Source: Acarospora socialis (taxonomy: Eukaryota > Ascomycota > Lecanoromycetes > Acarosporales > Acarosporaceae). Taken from it: a stretch of 64,000 nucleotides of DNA. Within the stretch, counting starts at the first letter, position 1; each line of letters begins with the position of its first letter. Below the pieces are notes generated by a model. The model saw nothing but the letters and a program-made list of their open reading frames with translations. It made no database searches and was not told the DNA's origin. Shown piece by piece: positions 22,879 through 37,400 of this stretch. The translations under genes and the position numbers were made by a program. Location: contig JAMYGW020000004.1 of NCBI GenBank assembly GCA_025617375.2, forward strand, positions 1,736,001 through 1,800,000. Reading direction: 5' to 3'.

Positions 22879-25081
22879 CTACCTCTCCCCCCTATACATG
22901 GCCCTCAACCTGCCCGTCGCCCACGCCGCCCCCACGGCTGCCACCGCGCCGATGAAGAGGCACACAGCAATAGCATTGACGCCCTCGGTGCCATGCACCT
23001 CGTGCTCTTGCGCGCCTTCCGCCAGCTCGGGGCTCTTGCCGGGCTCCAGTACGCTGAAGACCAGCATGCTGATGAAGGTGCCGACGAACTGCGGGAGCGT
23101 CGTGAAGAGGTTGAGGATGCCGAGGTAGATGCCGGCCAGCTCGCCGGTGGAGGAGTCCGGGGAGGAGTTTGCGTGGGTGGGGGAGGCGGGGTGGGTGAGG
23201 TGCAGGGCGTCGAGTTCGACGGCGTCGGTGGGGGAAAGGTCGAGGTCGAGGGAGGCGGAGGGCGTGAGGCGGTGGTAGTTTGCTGTGCCGTGGGAGGGGG
23301 CGCGGGCGTGGTACGGGGAGGGGGAGGAGCCGAGCTTGTTGATTTCGACGCCCATGAAGGCGAAGGAGGCCCAGGAGGAGAGGGCCCATGGTCTGGGTTG
23401 TGCGTAGCGTCAGTCAGTGGTGGGTTTTGATGAGGGGAAGGGGAGTGGTTGGCATAGTACGTACATGCCGCAGATAGCGACCAGAGTCGTGGCGAAGCGG
23501 AGGGAAGTGACAAAGGGCGCGAGGGCCATGGAGCCGGCGAAGACGAGGTGCGAGAGCATCCACGCGGTGGCCAGGTCGGGTTTCAGTTTGCTGAGCGTCT
23601 TGACGAGCGGGGCGATGCTTGGTGGGGGTCGAGGCGTGAAGCATGGTTTCTTCGCGTCATCCGGCGATTGGATGACCCACGGTAGGAGGACGGAGCCGGC
23701 GAAGGTGATGATGGAGAAAGCGATGAGGGAGAGGCTTCCGACCCGGCCGATGTCGCCGAGCGTGTCTTTTGATTCGCGGGCGGTCTGCGGCGCGTCGTAG
23801 CGGAAATAGGTCTCGCCGACCCAGGTGGTGCTGTAGAATAGGAAGGGGAACCAGCCTTTTCTGGGGGTTAGTTCGTTGGGAGAGATTGTCGTTCGGGGAC
23901 CAAGGGCTCACCGATCCATGACCAGAATTGGATCCAGCATATTGCTTGTATTCGCGGTGGCAGCTGTAATGTAGTCTTCGAGATCTGGCTTATCATTCTG
24001 ACAACGCCGGATTTGCCGTCCCCACCCCCCCTACCAGCTCGTCAACCCACTGCAGACATGCTGACACAAGGATTGCTATACCTTGGTGAAATGAGGATTC
24101 TCTCTTCCACGGCATAAGATGTAATACCCACCGCAATGAGCAGCGCCGCAGCAGCAATGACTGTCATCTGCTTGAACTGCGTGTCCCCGAGCGCAGTCCC
24201 GAACACCTTGACCATGTCTATGCTTCCGGCTCCATATCCGATCAGGGAACCAACGGCCACCGTCCTAGTTGCTTCAGGATCTCAACTATTGCATGCGCAG
24301 CGGGAAAGGAAAGACACCGCTTACCCCAGGCCGAACCGAGCTGCTGCTTCGGGATCGGGAGCGTATCGATGATGAGACTGCGACACGATGATTGCACTGT
24401 GTAAACATCAGGGATTAGCACTGGATTCACCCAGTATCATCTCGACTTCCAACGTACCGGCATTGATAGCGAAATCAACAGCGTAGATGCTCAAGACCGC
24501 AAGGGCTATAGTTGCATTCCTCCTCTACCGAACGTCACCGTCAGTGCTTGTCTCACATCCACCAATCTTCACCCACAACCTACCGTGCTCGGATCTGTGA
24601 CAAACAAACCCACTATCTCTTTCGTCCACCCAAGCACCAGCAGGCAAAGCCCTACTATGACCGCGCCACCGACCATAAACGGTCTCCGTCTCCCCCATTT
24701 CGATCTGGATCGATCGGCAATCACGCCCACGATAGGTTGCATGATCAAGCCCGACAGGGGTCCCGCAATCCATACCAGCGACGTCCGACTCTTCGTGAGG
24801 CCGAGCTGAAGCAGGTACGGCGTACAGTCTGTAGCACGAGCAGGTAGGACGTTAGGGCAGGACGGTGATCAAGGGAAAGGCGAGCCGGAAGGAAGTCCGT
24901 ACAGGTCATTTCGATGCCCCAAGTAAACCTGCGCCCGGTAAGCAACAGAAAGTGGCTCTGCATGCGCGCCGAATAACACTTACTGCAACCCGATCAAGCT
25001 GAAGGTCAGAAGCGCCATTCGCATCGACTCCGACGAGCCCCTGATCGAGGGCGTTCCGCTCCATGATGCCGCCGGAGGCAT
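22879..25081 (-). CDS. Sucrose/alpha-glucoside-type transporter (GPH/SUT-like MFS)
   Basis: A proton-coupled sugar carrier of the plasma membrane by family. Nine exons (24984-25081, 24903-24928, 24584-24828, 24458-24524, 24325-24396, 24082-24271, 23912-24030, 23465-23855, 22879-23392) give 573 residues. Key runs are MRMALLTFSLIGLQFTWGIE in TM1, the loop DRSRSKWGRRRPFM between TM2 and TM3 that is typical of SUT/GPH sugar carriers, SLIIDTLPIPKQQLGSAW, and ICWIQFWSWIGWFPFLFYST in the second half. Twelve membrane spans are expected. The second exon is only 26 nt. A long Ser/Pro/His-rich cytoplasmic loop precedes the last two spans. The exact sugar cannot be told from the sequence. Confidence 0.93.
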
Positions 25082-25528
25082 GGCCTTGATGACTGTCCAC
25101 TGGCTTTGCTCGTCGCAAGAGCTCTAGAGGCTCGATCGGCCGTCACGGACGTTCGGAGAATTATTTCGCGACATTGAAGCCACCTTCCTTGAATTCACGA
25201 GTTAAATCGGCTATGTTACACGCGGAGCGCGTCTTTTCCTGCGTCGGCCGATTCCAACCGGGAAGAGCGGCAGCGGGAGCAGGTGGGCTGAGGTCGTCAT
25301 TCATTCCGTAAGGGCTACGACGACAAGTATCACCATGGCCAAGTATATCTCTTGTATGAGTTACGTATCTTCGTATATGAATAAAGTGACTACTTCTAGA
25401 CAGGCTTGATTACAACCGCTGAGATACTATGAGAAATGTCCCCCGTCAATCACCTTGACTTTAAGGGCCTGGCACATAATTGCCCTCGAGATTCCAGACG
25501 TTGTGTTCCTCAACAGTAGAGCAAGGCT
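25082..25528. promoter_or_regulatory. Upstream region of the sugar transporter
   Basis: About 450 bases between the transporter start and the glucose-6-phosphate dehydrogenase stop, both minus strand. It should contain the transporter promoter and the dehydrogenase terminator. No motif was recognised. Confidence 0.5.
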
Positions 25529-27669
<2,141 letters not shown>

Positions 27670-28874
27670 CTTGGTGGAAAGTCGATTGCAAGCTTGACCA
27701 AAGAGTGAGCGTAAGGGTACTTAGAAGATAAGCTTCGAGTTCAGGAAGTGACGGAGCTGCCTGCGCTGGCGGGATGACCCCCGGCGGAGGATTAGTAAGC
27801 TGTCCGCAACGAAATCAGCGGAGATTCGATGATTCCTGATTTCTATCAACGTTTCGGGGTGCAAGGCAGTTCAATGGTAGATATTATGAGTTGCATATGA
27901 CACGGCTGAAAGGGATTCAAATGGTCTAGGTAGACAGGCAAAAGCAATTAAGGCGGAGGTCTACGGACTATATATGGAGGCGAGCTCGGATTTAGCGATG
28001 CCTCTGCCTCTCCGTGGAAATCCATCCTTCTCCCCATACCTCCGTCTCTTAACTACCGCAACCTCCTATGCCTGGGCTTCCATTCACTGTTGTTACGAGT
28101 TTCAGGCATCTGACTTCAGTCAAGTCGTCTTGTTCGTACAGTTCCGGAAATGCATAAGCGCGGAGAAACACGGCCGTATTCCGGTACTGCAAAAGATGCT
28201 GATAAATCCGACTCTTCGGCGCGATGCCCCGATCGAGGATCATGTATTCTCCTCTGCTCGTCTTGATAAAACGAAGATGCTCAGACAAAATTGCAAAGGT
28301 AATAAGAAACCAGGGCGCAGAATCGGGGACTGCTCTATAAATGTCGAGATACATTAGCTCACGGCCCAGAGCTGGCCGGAGATATATAGGACTCGTCCAC
28401 GGTACTCAGCGTTGGTTCACACACCTCGTAAACCTATGCTGATGAAGGTCGGCTCTGGGAGAGGATTATTAGGGCTAGAAGCACAATTGGGTGTTTATGC
28501 TAAGCAATTCAAGTAGTCCTTCAGACACACGTACTCGGTAGGATATCCGGCTGAGGCTGATATAACATATGAAAACAGCGGTAGTAATCTCGATGAAACT
28601 CTTTGGTTGTTTCCTTTGCAGAATTACTCGAGAAAGGTCAGTTCTGAGAACTGTTACTGTCGAGGAGATGCCCAGCTGGAAGCCCTAGCGAAAGCGCAGT
28701 CCTTTCACGCTAAGCCAAACCTGGAAGCGAGATCGTAACTCCACATCGCGAGAATTGAACCTTCGTAACGACCAGCGACAAACGACAATTCCACGAGCCA
28801 CCATCCACTTCGGAGCAGCAAGGCAGCATCTTCCTCGTCATTCATTCTGTCAAGATTCGGACTTAATTGTCAAG
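27670..28874. promoter_or_regulatory. Divergent intergenic region, G6PD / ribosomal eL33
   Basis: About 1.2 kb between two start codons on opposite strands. It must hold both promoters. A 101-codon minus-strand frame at 28049-28354 is open but matches no known family and was not accepted as a gene. Confidence 0.5.
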
Positions 28875-29664
28875 ATGCCTTCGGAAGCAGGACACCGATG
28901 TAAGTCCTTCCAGCACCAAGCGCCTCATTACTTCACAGACAGCTCCAGTGGCTCTACTGAAGAAATTGCGCACTGACACTATGCTGTACTCCGTCTTCTG
29001 TAAGCTGTTTGAATATAAGCTGACGATACTTTGGCTTTAGTATACGTTAAGTAAGTGCAGAGCACTCCTTGGAGGGATCGGTCCACACGGATAGAATGAA
29101 CTGCTTGCGCCCTTCGATTCTGCTACGGAGCTTGAATACACTAACAGCGATACCACGAGTTTGTCGCTGACGGCTTTTTCTCTTAGGGGTCGGCATCTGA
29201 GCTATCAGAGAGGAAAGCGCAACGCAAACCCGGGCACGAGGTAGATAACCAAGCCTTGAGTTATGAACGGCGGAGAATAAGCATGGCTAATAGTTTCTAG
29301 TCTGATCAAGATCGAAGGAGTGGAGGACCCGCAAGCAGCTAGGTAAGCACTCGGACGCATCCTATGTCCGGTGGAGGTTATATGCTTATGGTGGTATGCG
29401 ACCAGCTTCTACCTCGGCAAGAAGGTTGCATTCGTATATCGCGCACAGAGAGAAGTTCGGGGGTCCAAGATAAGAGTAATATGGGGAAAGATCACAAGGC
29501 CACACGGTGCGTCATGATGAACATGAAGTCCATTTGAGTCTGGCATTGACGATCGGAATGAATCAGGCAACTCCGGCGTAGTACGAGCACAGTTCAGACG
29601 CAACCTCCCTCCTAAATCGTTCGGTGCTTCAGTGAGAGTGATGTTGTATCCATCATCAATCTAG
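28875..29664 (+). CDS. RPL33: 60S ribosomal protein eL33 (L35Ae family)
   Basis: Component of the large cytosolic ribosomal subunit. Six exons (28875-28899, 29041-29050, 29187-29240, 29301-29342, 29406-29506, 29567-29664) encode 109 residues, the normal family size. Spliced, the protein starts [20 protein letters not shown], continues [33 protein letters not shown] and [20 protein letters not shown], and ends [14 protein letters not shown]. Exon 2 is only 10 nt and supplies most of L-Y-V-K. Its flanking introns are 141 and 136 nt; the other three are about 60 nt. No long open frame marks the gene, so frame-based scans would miss it. No snoRNA boxes were convincing in the two larger introns. 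Confidence 0.96.
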
Positions 29665-31529
29665 AGGTCGGAGGCATGGCGGTGGGATGGAGAGGACGGT
29701 CAGAGGCTGTTACGGAGACCAGCTTGCTTTGGGGATGAGATACCTACCCAAGCTCTGCCTGTGGAGGAATCAGGAGGATGGCTTCAGTCATGAGCGTCGA
29801 TCGATGCACTCGTCTCTCGATGTAATAGCAGTCAACCATCTTCAAAGTTTCACAGCTTCGCGAGGCCCCATCCATCCGGGCATGGTTGGTTAGAGTGAGC
29901 AATCTTACCATTCCAGTCAAGGCACGTAGTACTTTTCCTGAGGCTGCTACGTATCTCGCACTTTCGGTTGTGCTTCAGCCAGCCATTTGCAAGCAAAAGC
30001 AGGTACGGAGCAGCAACGCTGTACCAATCAAATCCAACCATACGAGCGAGTTGACGAATAGTAATATCAGATCAGGATGATCAGCATCCGAGAAAGTATC
30101 GTCCGTAATAGCATTGACAGTCAGGCGAAAAGCCAAATCCAAGAGAGCGCTGCAAGGTCGGAAAATATAAAAATTGGCAGCAGTCAAGTCCGTCCACGAG
30201 ACATCCTTTCTCGTCGGAGGTGCGCGTCAATGCAGGACGGGTGGTGCTTAGCTTAACATTCCAGGCGCAGGCGGCTGAAGGGTGCAGCAAGCACCGGCGC
30301 AGTTGCTTGTTTCATGTCCCTTATGGGGTAGCACAGCAGATTTTTCGCGTTTGCCGTATGTACAACTGCAACGGTAAGTCAAGTGGTGGATGGATTGTGC
30401 GTTTGTGTCGCCAAGCAGGCAAGATCGGCCTCCGTAAGCCACAGAGCTTGATCATGCCAGCTACCGTGGAGCAAGTCTGTTCTGGGTTTGAATGTGGACG
30501 CCTTGAAGGAAAGGCACAGAATCTCAATTAAAGCTAGAGATTAAAATAGTAAGATAGCGTCAATGCGGCTATTGCTGCAAGGACGAGTACCAAGGGAAAT
30601 CTACGCTTCTGCCACCTCACACAGTTATATGCTGTATCTCGGGTGCAAAAATGAAGGAAAGTCAAACGGAAGTGTCCATGTGGAGGCGGCAGTCCCAGTC
30701 TTCGCCTGCTCCGAGCATTTATGTGTATGTGTAGTGTGTATGCGGTGGTCAGTCTATCCCTGCTAGCGTCCTTGACCGAAATGACAGCACTGCAGCTTCT
30801 GCTGCACTCTGAGGGTGCTTCTCAACAGAGTTGTGTACTCATAGCGTAAGGTAAGGTATTTGTATCTTTTATCTTCTAAAGGAGTGGGAACGTCCGTTCG
30901 GTCCGTGCGATTACCTTAAGGTACAGTACCTTGTACCTTAGGTACACGCGTACTTCGGTACGTACCAGTTCCTGACGTCGTTTCGTATCGAGCCAAGTGA
31001 CCCAACCACCCCCCACCTCCAAAATATTTCAGAGGGAATGGAAATATATCACAAAAGCCCACCATCCCACAAGCCATTCTTAGCTTCTAAGGCCATTACA
31101 GGGCATCCTCCCTTCATTCGTTCGTTACCACTTCACACGCTTACATCTCTCACCCTTTCCAACATCTTGTTCTTTTCTTCATACCTTGGTCACAGAGCAC
31201 CAATCCCCTGCTCCGCTTAATCCGGGGGGCTGTTCAAGTTTAATTCAAGCACAATCGTTTCATCCTTCACTGCGGCCAACTGCGTTGCACCACTCGTTTG
31301 CAACGTTGGCAACGTTGACTGAACTGAATCTACTTCTACCTCTCTACCATATACGGAACTTCTACACTTTCAATCTATACCTACCTCAGGACTGTTCGTC
31401 TGTCGTGGAAAAGAAATCCCACCAACTTAATAATATCTAACCCTCTCGATTCTCGAACCACCGGAGCTGTCTCATAACGACTATCTATACACTCGCTTCA
31501 AAGGCTCCTTGACCACGAATCTTCACACC
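29665..31529. other. Intergenic, long leader/promoter side of DUF2406 gene
   Basis: About 1.9 kb without a supported gene. Around 30905-30980 there is a cluster of GTAC-containing palindromes, including TACCTTAAGGTA (30912-30923). The last few hundred bases before 31530 are pyrimidine-rich (many CT and CTTC runs), as is common in fungal promoters and leaders. Confidence 0.5.
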
Positions 31530-33045
31530 ATGCCTTCCAAATCAGGGCAACGACCGCGGTCGATATCCATCCTCAGCTTCGGAAGCAATAAGAGCGGTGG
31601 TTCCGGCGGCAACATAGACCTGACTGAGACCCCAAAAGAGAAGAATGCACGGAGGATGACATCCAAGGCAGACCCCACGCTAGCAATGAACGAACTACAA
31701 CCTGGTAAGCCGTCATAACCTTGGTCTTTTCAGCTCTGTTCTCTGCTTTAAAATCCTATCAGTCATCGTTGGACTGAGCGTCGACTAATTCCGAAGTAGC
31801 TGCCACCGCTCTCGAGAAGTCGACGATTGAGTCTATCCGTAATATCCAACACCGAGACGTAAATGGGAACCTTATCAGTATGTGGATATAACGGACTGCT
31901 GGTTTGCAGCATTGTTGGTCGGAGCTGATAGATAATTAGCCGATCCTGATCGGTCAAACCCTACTCGGCCTCGACTGGAACGTCCCTTGGACACTATACG
32001 GTCGTTTGAAGCGGCAATTGATGGAGGCTATCAGCGCAGATCCTCTTATGCGAGACCAGGTAACCACAAAGCTTACTTTCTTACTGAAGCGAGACTTATT
32101 AAGAGCCATTTCTAGATAACTCAGACGCCATGACCAACGGATATAGTCGCCGGAGCAGTTATTTTTTTGGTACGTTGAACTTATCTCAATCTCTACACTT
32201 GTCGATAGCCCATAAGCCGTATCCGGCTCGGGCTACCTTCGCTCGAACCTTTGGGTCCAGTACCTGTTTCCTGTATTCATCAACCTTGTACTGTCCAGAA
32301 ACTGGCAAGCATCAAATGCTGCGCCAACTGGGCTGAATGCTGATTCCTCATCATGAGCGCTTCCCTGATACTGACGGTCACAGGTCACTCCAACAGCACC
32401 AGTCGCGGTCGTACGCCTGTTGACGGGGGATACTATGGCCATCGTAACGGCCCGTCGAGGCCCTACAGCTATGCTGATCCCTACATGAGCCAAAGCCAGC
32501 AGCGGGGTCCTAGAACCATACCGAGAAACGACTCGGACCCTGCGTTGTACGGGCAGAATAGCAATCAAGGAGTGTATCCAACGCACGGTTATCAACAATC
32601 CTACGATACCGTGACTACAGCCTCCGGTAGCGGGAGTCATGGCACAGACCAGTGGGGTAATTCCACCGACCCGAGTAGCGAAAATAGCTCGCTTGATCGA
32701 GTCAACCATGTCGCGAAGCCCGATCTAGGCGAAGTCTACGGCTTCAGTGGGTTCGGTGGCGCTCCCCAATTTCAAGGGCCGATTCTGGAGGAGCACGGGT
32801 ACGGAAAACCCGCTTATGGTGAACCGGGTTACGGGCACTCTTCGAACGGTATGGGACCGGCTGGCGGTGGATATCTGAACAGGAGCGGTAACGGGGCACC
32901 GCCCACGGTTCCTCCGCATGTGCCTGTGAAAGATAACCCGCCACGTGTGCCGATCACGCTCGGCAACTCTTCAGCGAACGTTCAACCAGATACCGGTGAA
33001 AAGCGTAAGAGTTGGCTCAAGAGGAGGTTCAGCAGAAAAGAGTGA
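31530..33045 (+). CDS. DUF2406 protein
   Basis: Five exons (31530-31704, 31800-31877, 31940-32059, 32116-32169, 32384-33045) encode 362 residues. The N-terminal part carries the DUF2406 signature: ADPTLAMNELQP, STIESIRNIQHRDVNGN, DPDRSNPTRPRLERPLDTIR and SFEAAIDGGY. The family includes yeast YMR295C and relatives, cortex-associated proteins of unknown function. The rest is low-complexity, rich in Gly, Tyr, Ser and Pro, and ends in a basic stretch (RKSWLKRRFSRKE), perhaps a membrane or nucleic-acid contact. Four introns precede the long final exon. No membrane span or catalytic motif is visible. Confidence 0.92.
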
Positions 33046-33566
33046 AAGTTTGAGCAGCACTGGGTTTTCGATACTTGGGTAATGATTTCACATCTTCACG
33101 AGACTACGGATATGCCACACGGCGGTGCAAAATAATAAAATGCTGATATGGGCAAGGGAGGGGCATTCTCCGAGAAGCCCAGGCAAGCATAACTGGAGTT
33201 GAGGTCCGTGGCAAGGGGGATCTATAGGACAGATAGCGAGACGTTTATGGTCTTGCGTCTATTGGCAGTGTCGCTGGCTGAATCATCGGTTCTCTGCACG
33301 GTCTTTTGCACGTATCATGACCGTAGAAGGCGGCGTCTGGAGGATATTAATGACATATGGTCCTCAGAACTCCAGACTTCTATTAGTCCACTGTGAATGA
33401 CACTGCGTGCCTTAATGCTTCATAGGCCACGGTTGCCCAGTACTGGCTGGGCTTCCTCACGAAATCATCCTAAGCCCTAGTCCCCGAGCCAGACTCTCCT
33501 AACTGAAGATGAGGACTCAGAAGTTGCAGCTCTAGTAACCCTTCAGCTCCTCGTGAGGAAGCCGGT
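33046..33566. other. Intergenic between convergent genes
   Basis: About 520 bases that should hold the 3' regions of the DUF2406 gene (+) and VMA21 (-). Nothing else was recognised. Confidence 0.5.
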
Positions 33567-34067
33567 TCACTGCCCTTTCTTCGCCTTCTCTTCTGCCGCA
33601 ATCTTCTCACTCTGGTCCTCTTTCATAGCAACGACAACGTATGCTATCAAAATGACATTCGCCGTAATTGCAGCCGTTGCTCCCGCAAAAGTCGAGTTGC
33701 CTTGACCGTAACGCGTTCAGCAACCGATTCTTAAGTGGAAGAAGAAACCCGACTTTCGTACCTCTGAAGATAGAGTTGAGAGTCAAGAAATATATCCCGA
33801 TCGGTCCAGCGAACATCGCAACAGTAAACCCTAGTAGTTTGTATATGATCGCTCTGTAGGAATATGAGAACTTATCCACACATGGTGCTACCGATGATGC
33901 TCATCAAGCGACTGAGTGAAGTAAAGCAACGAGGCAGATGCCCAAACAACTTACGCTGGCACCGCAGGGGCAATGTCTGATTTCTGTGAGGATCCTGGCG
34001 TTTGATCATGGCGGTCATCTTTGTCCAGGACTGTTTTCTCGCTCGAGACGATCCTCCGGGATGTCAT
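33567..34067 (-). CDS. VMA21: V-ATPase assembly integral membrane protein VMA21
   Basis: An ER membrane chaperone for assembling the V0 sector of the vacuolar proton pump. Three exons (33955-34067, 33762-33853, 33567-33700) encode 112 residues, the right size. Two membrane hairpins are clear: AIIYKLLGFTVAMFAGPIGI and later ANVILIAYVVVAM, with the family NSTFAGATAA between them. The N-terminus is hydrophilic. The C-terminus is lysine-rich, ending EEKAKKGQ, in line with the K-rich ER retrieval tail of the family. Divergent to the Fun30-type gene, with starts less than 400 bases apart. Confidence 0.95.
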
Positions 34068-34444
34068 GACTATTTGGTTGAAGTGGTCATGGATGTCTGA
34101 CGTTATTGGAGGATGTCGATACCTATCAATTAACGCTTGGCGCGTTCCGACGCGTGAATCTGGGCTCGGCAAGGGCGACAGACGACAGACTCATGATTGA
34201 TGAGGAGCCGTTGCCTTCTCTCACGAATAATCCTACGGCTTTCTTCAGGAGAGCAGAAACCTCTAATGTAATGAGTCTCTTGTTGCTCAGCGCTCAGGTG
34301 TTTCTCTCTTACGGCATAATAGATCTTCTTTAGTCTTGAGCTACACAACCGTCTACTTTGTGGCGAACTCTCACTCATTGACTCGACTTGCAAGGAGTAT
34401 AACTCAACTACTGTTCAATCGGAACCTATGTCAAACCTTGCAAC
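34068..34444. promoter_or_regulatory. Divergent promoter, VMA21 / Fun30-type remodeller
   Basis: A 377-base gap between opposite start codons must carry both promoters. No specific site was recognised. Confidence 0.55.
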
Positions 34445-34468
34445 ATGCGCTTAGACTCACTTAACACC

Positions 34469-37400
34469 ATGGATTCCGTGTCAGACTCACCTTCTAAGCG
34501 GAGGAAGATGGCGAACGGTCACACTCCATCTGGCAGCGGTTACAACTCGCAAGAAGACAGCTGCGACGAACTTCTCAAGACACCCGGACGTTATGAGACG
34601 GTAGCAACGGTGCCAGTGACAAAGCCGCCGTTCCCACAGCAGTCCATTACTCAACAGCCCTATTCCCCTCCAAGTCGTCTCACACAACCAACACAAATTA
34701 TTGACAGATCAACACCTGAACCTCGTCTCACAGGTCGTGCACCCTCAATCGTACAGGTTGCGGCATCTTCACCACTCCGAGCACAGACGGATGCGACGCC
34801 TATAACGGCGACGAAATCAGGCGGCATACTCGCAAGCGCCATGGCACCAGCGGGGACTGCGTTTAGATTACCTTTTGGCGTCCGACCAGCTCCTCCCAAA
34901 ACACCAGCTATCGACTTGACCGACGACGAGGGTCCTACATACCGCGGAGGCTCGTCAGATGAGGATTCCCAGGTGAACGGGAGGGCAAATATCAAACCAT
35001 CCACATTCGTCAGCACAGGGAAAGGGTCTTCGACAGGCGCGAAGGGGCCGCTACGGGTTGAGGAATCTCCAAGTACTGGAATGAACAAGTTCCGCGAAAT
35101 CACCGCCAATTCCTTTTATAAACCTATCGATAAAGCGGCAAGCCATGGATCGACGCTGACGGGATCGGTCTATGACTCGAGGAACAGAGAAGACACCGCC
35201 ACGAAGTCGAGGATTGCTGCTCCCGTGAAGAGATCCGCGGACGTTCTGGCAAATGCGTATGGTGGCTCAAGCAGACCACCGAAGCAAGTGCGCCAGGCTG
35301 GCCCTGCGCGCGCTCAGCCCGTGCAGGATATCTCCTTGGACGATATCAACGACTATCAACTTCGCACCAAGGTCAAGCGTATGATGGTCATTCTGCCTTC
35401 GACCACGGTACTCTTGTGTAAGAACGCTTTGGTCACCAAGAGGGGCAACTTTGATGATGCTATGGATCTCTTGACCTCTGAGGAGGGGCATCGTTTGGAG
35501 ATCGACCTCACACTGTCGGACAACGATGGAACTGGGAAGAAAGCAGCAGCTCCTCGAAAACCGCAGGCCAAGCAACAAGTAAAGGCGCCGAATCGAACCA
35601 TCCAAGACAAGTGGGCTTCTACACAGGCTCTGCCGAAGCCATCACAATCTTCACCACCACATCCAACAACGCCGCCAAAGCCCAAGCGAAAATTGGTGCA
35701 GGGCCGCAAGAAGCCTTCACTACCGTCATCGCCTCCAGCGGCTGAGGCACCTAAACCTCCCCCTCCGCGACTAAGGACTCCCGAATCCGATGATTCCGAT
35801 TCTGGGATCGAAGTCGAGTCGGAAGACGACCCTGAACTGGAACGCAAAGTGTTGACCTTTTTCAACTCGTGCGTTGTTCAAGACCTTGCAGATATTGCTG
35901 CAACAAGTGAGGAAATAGCGAGTGTGATTATTTCGCAGAGGCCTTTCAAGACCCTGAATGAAGTGAGACAGATCTCAAGCGAAGTACCGAAGTCCACTGC
36001 CGGCAAAAGAAAAACAACAAAGAAGGCAATCGGCGATAAGCTCGTGGACAAGTGTCTCGAGATGTGGACCGGGTACGAAGCCGTGGACGAGCTAGTCACA
36101 CGCTGCGAAGCTTTGGGCAAACCGGTCGCCGAAGACATGAAGCGATGGGGCGTTGATGTGTATGGTGCCGCGAAGAATGGAGAACTGGACCTTATCAATT
36201 TCGACGACATCAAAATTGACGTCAAGAGTAACCCTCAACCCTCCGTTCGTGACTCTGGCGTTGGAACCCCCGCTAGCACTACGCAGTCGGCAGAAGAAGA
36301 TGACGGCGCCGATGCTCCTTCCTCCCCAGGACCTCGAAAAAGCAAGATCAAGTCCCTCTTCTTTCCTCAACCTGCAGTCATGGCCGAAGGGGTTGTACTT
36401 AAGGACTACCAAGTCGTCGGAGTAAACTGGCTCGCACTGTTGTATAGACATAACTTAAGCTGCATCCTGGCCGACGACATGGGTCTTGGCAAGACTTGCC
36501 AAGTTATTGCCTTCATAGCGCATCTGTTCGAGAAGGGAATCAAGGGGCCACACCTGGTAGTGGTTCCTGGGTCTACCCTGGAGAATTGGTTGCGGGAGTT
36601 CTCAGTCTTCTGCCCTACGCTGTCCGTCATGCCATACTATGGTAAGTACTGACATCGTCTCTTGGATGATCCCTAAGACACTGACATGGTGAGACAGCCG
36701 AACAGAAAGAACGAGCGACTATCCGAGAACAAATCGAGCATAACATAGACAATATCAACGTGGTTGTAACCACATACGGCATGGCGAAGGCCAAGTTCGA
36801 CAATCGCTTCCTACGTCATCTGAACTTTGGGGTATGCCTGCTTTGTTCAGACTTATTTTTGATAGCTAACCATACTGTCCAGGTATGTGTGTATGACGAA
36901 GGTCACATTCTTAAGAACCGTAAATCAGCAGGATACGATCAGTTCATGCGCATACCCGCGAAATTCAGGCTTCTCCTAACTGGAACGCCGCTACAGAATA
37001 ACCTGAGAGAGTTAGCCTCGTTGTTAGGCTTCATCTTGCCCTCCGTGTTCAGAGAGCACGAAGAAGCGCTAGAATTTGTGTTCAGCCATAAAGCCAAAAC
37101 TACCGACGAGAACCACGCCGCGCTACTTTCTGCTCAGCGGATCGCCCGAGCGCGGTCCATGATGGCACCGTTTGTCCTCCGCCGGAAGAAGCACCAAGTC
37201 CTCAAGCACCTGCCGACCAAGACTAGACGAGTCGAGTACTGCGAACTGTCCCCATCCCAGCACGACATCTACGCCGGCGAGCAAGCGCGAGCCCGGGCAG
37301 TAATCCAATCCCGGCTCGAAGGCAAGAAATCCGGCACGGAAACCAGTAACATAATGATGGCCCTCCGCCAAGCCGCCATCCACCCGCTCCTCTTCCGCCG

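Noticed and set aside
28049-28354. 101-codon minus-strand open frame between G6PD and eL33
   Set aside because: Protein-like in places but matches no family I know and lies in a promoter region; left as noncoding.
28900-29186. Possible snoRNA inside the larger introns of the eL33 gene
   Set aside because: No convincing C box (RTGATGA) with a paired D box was seen in either intron.
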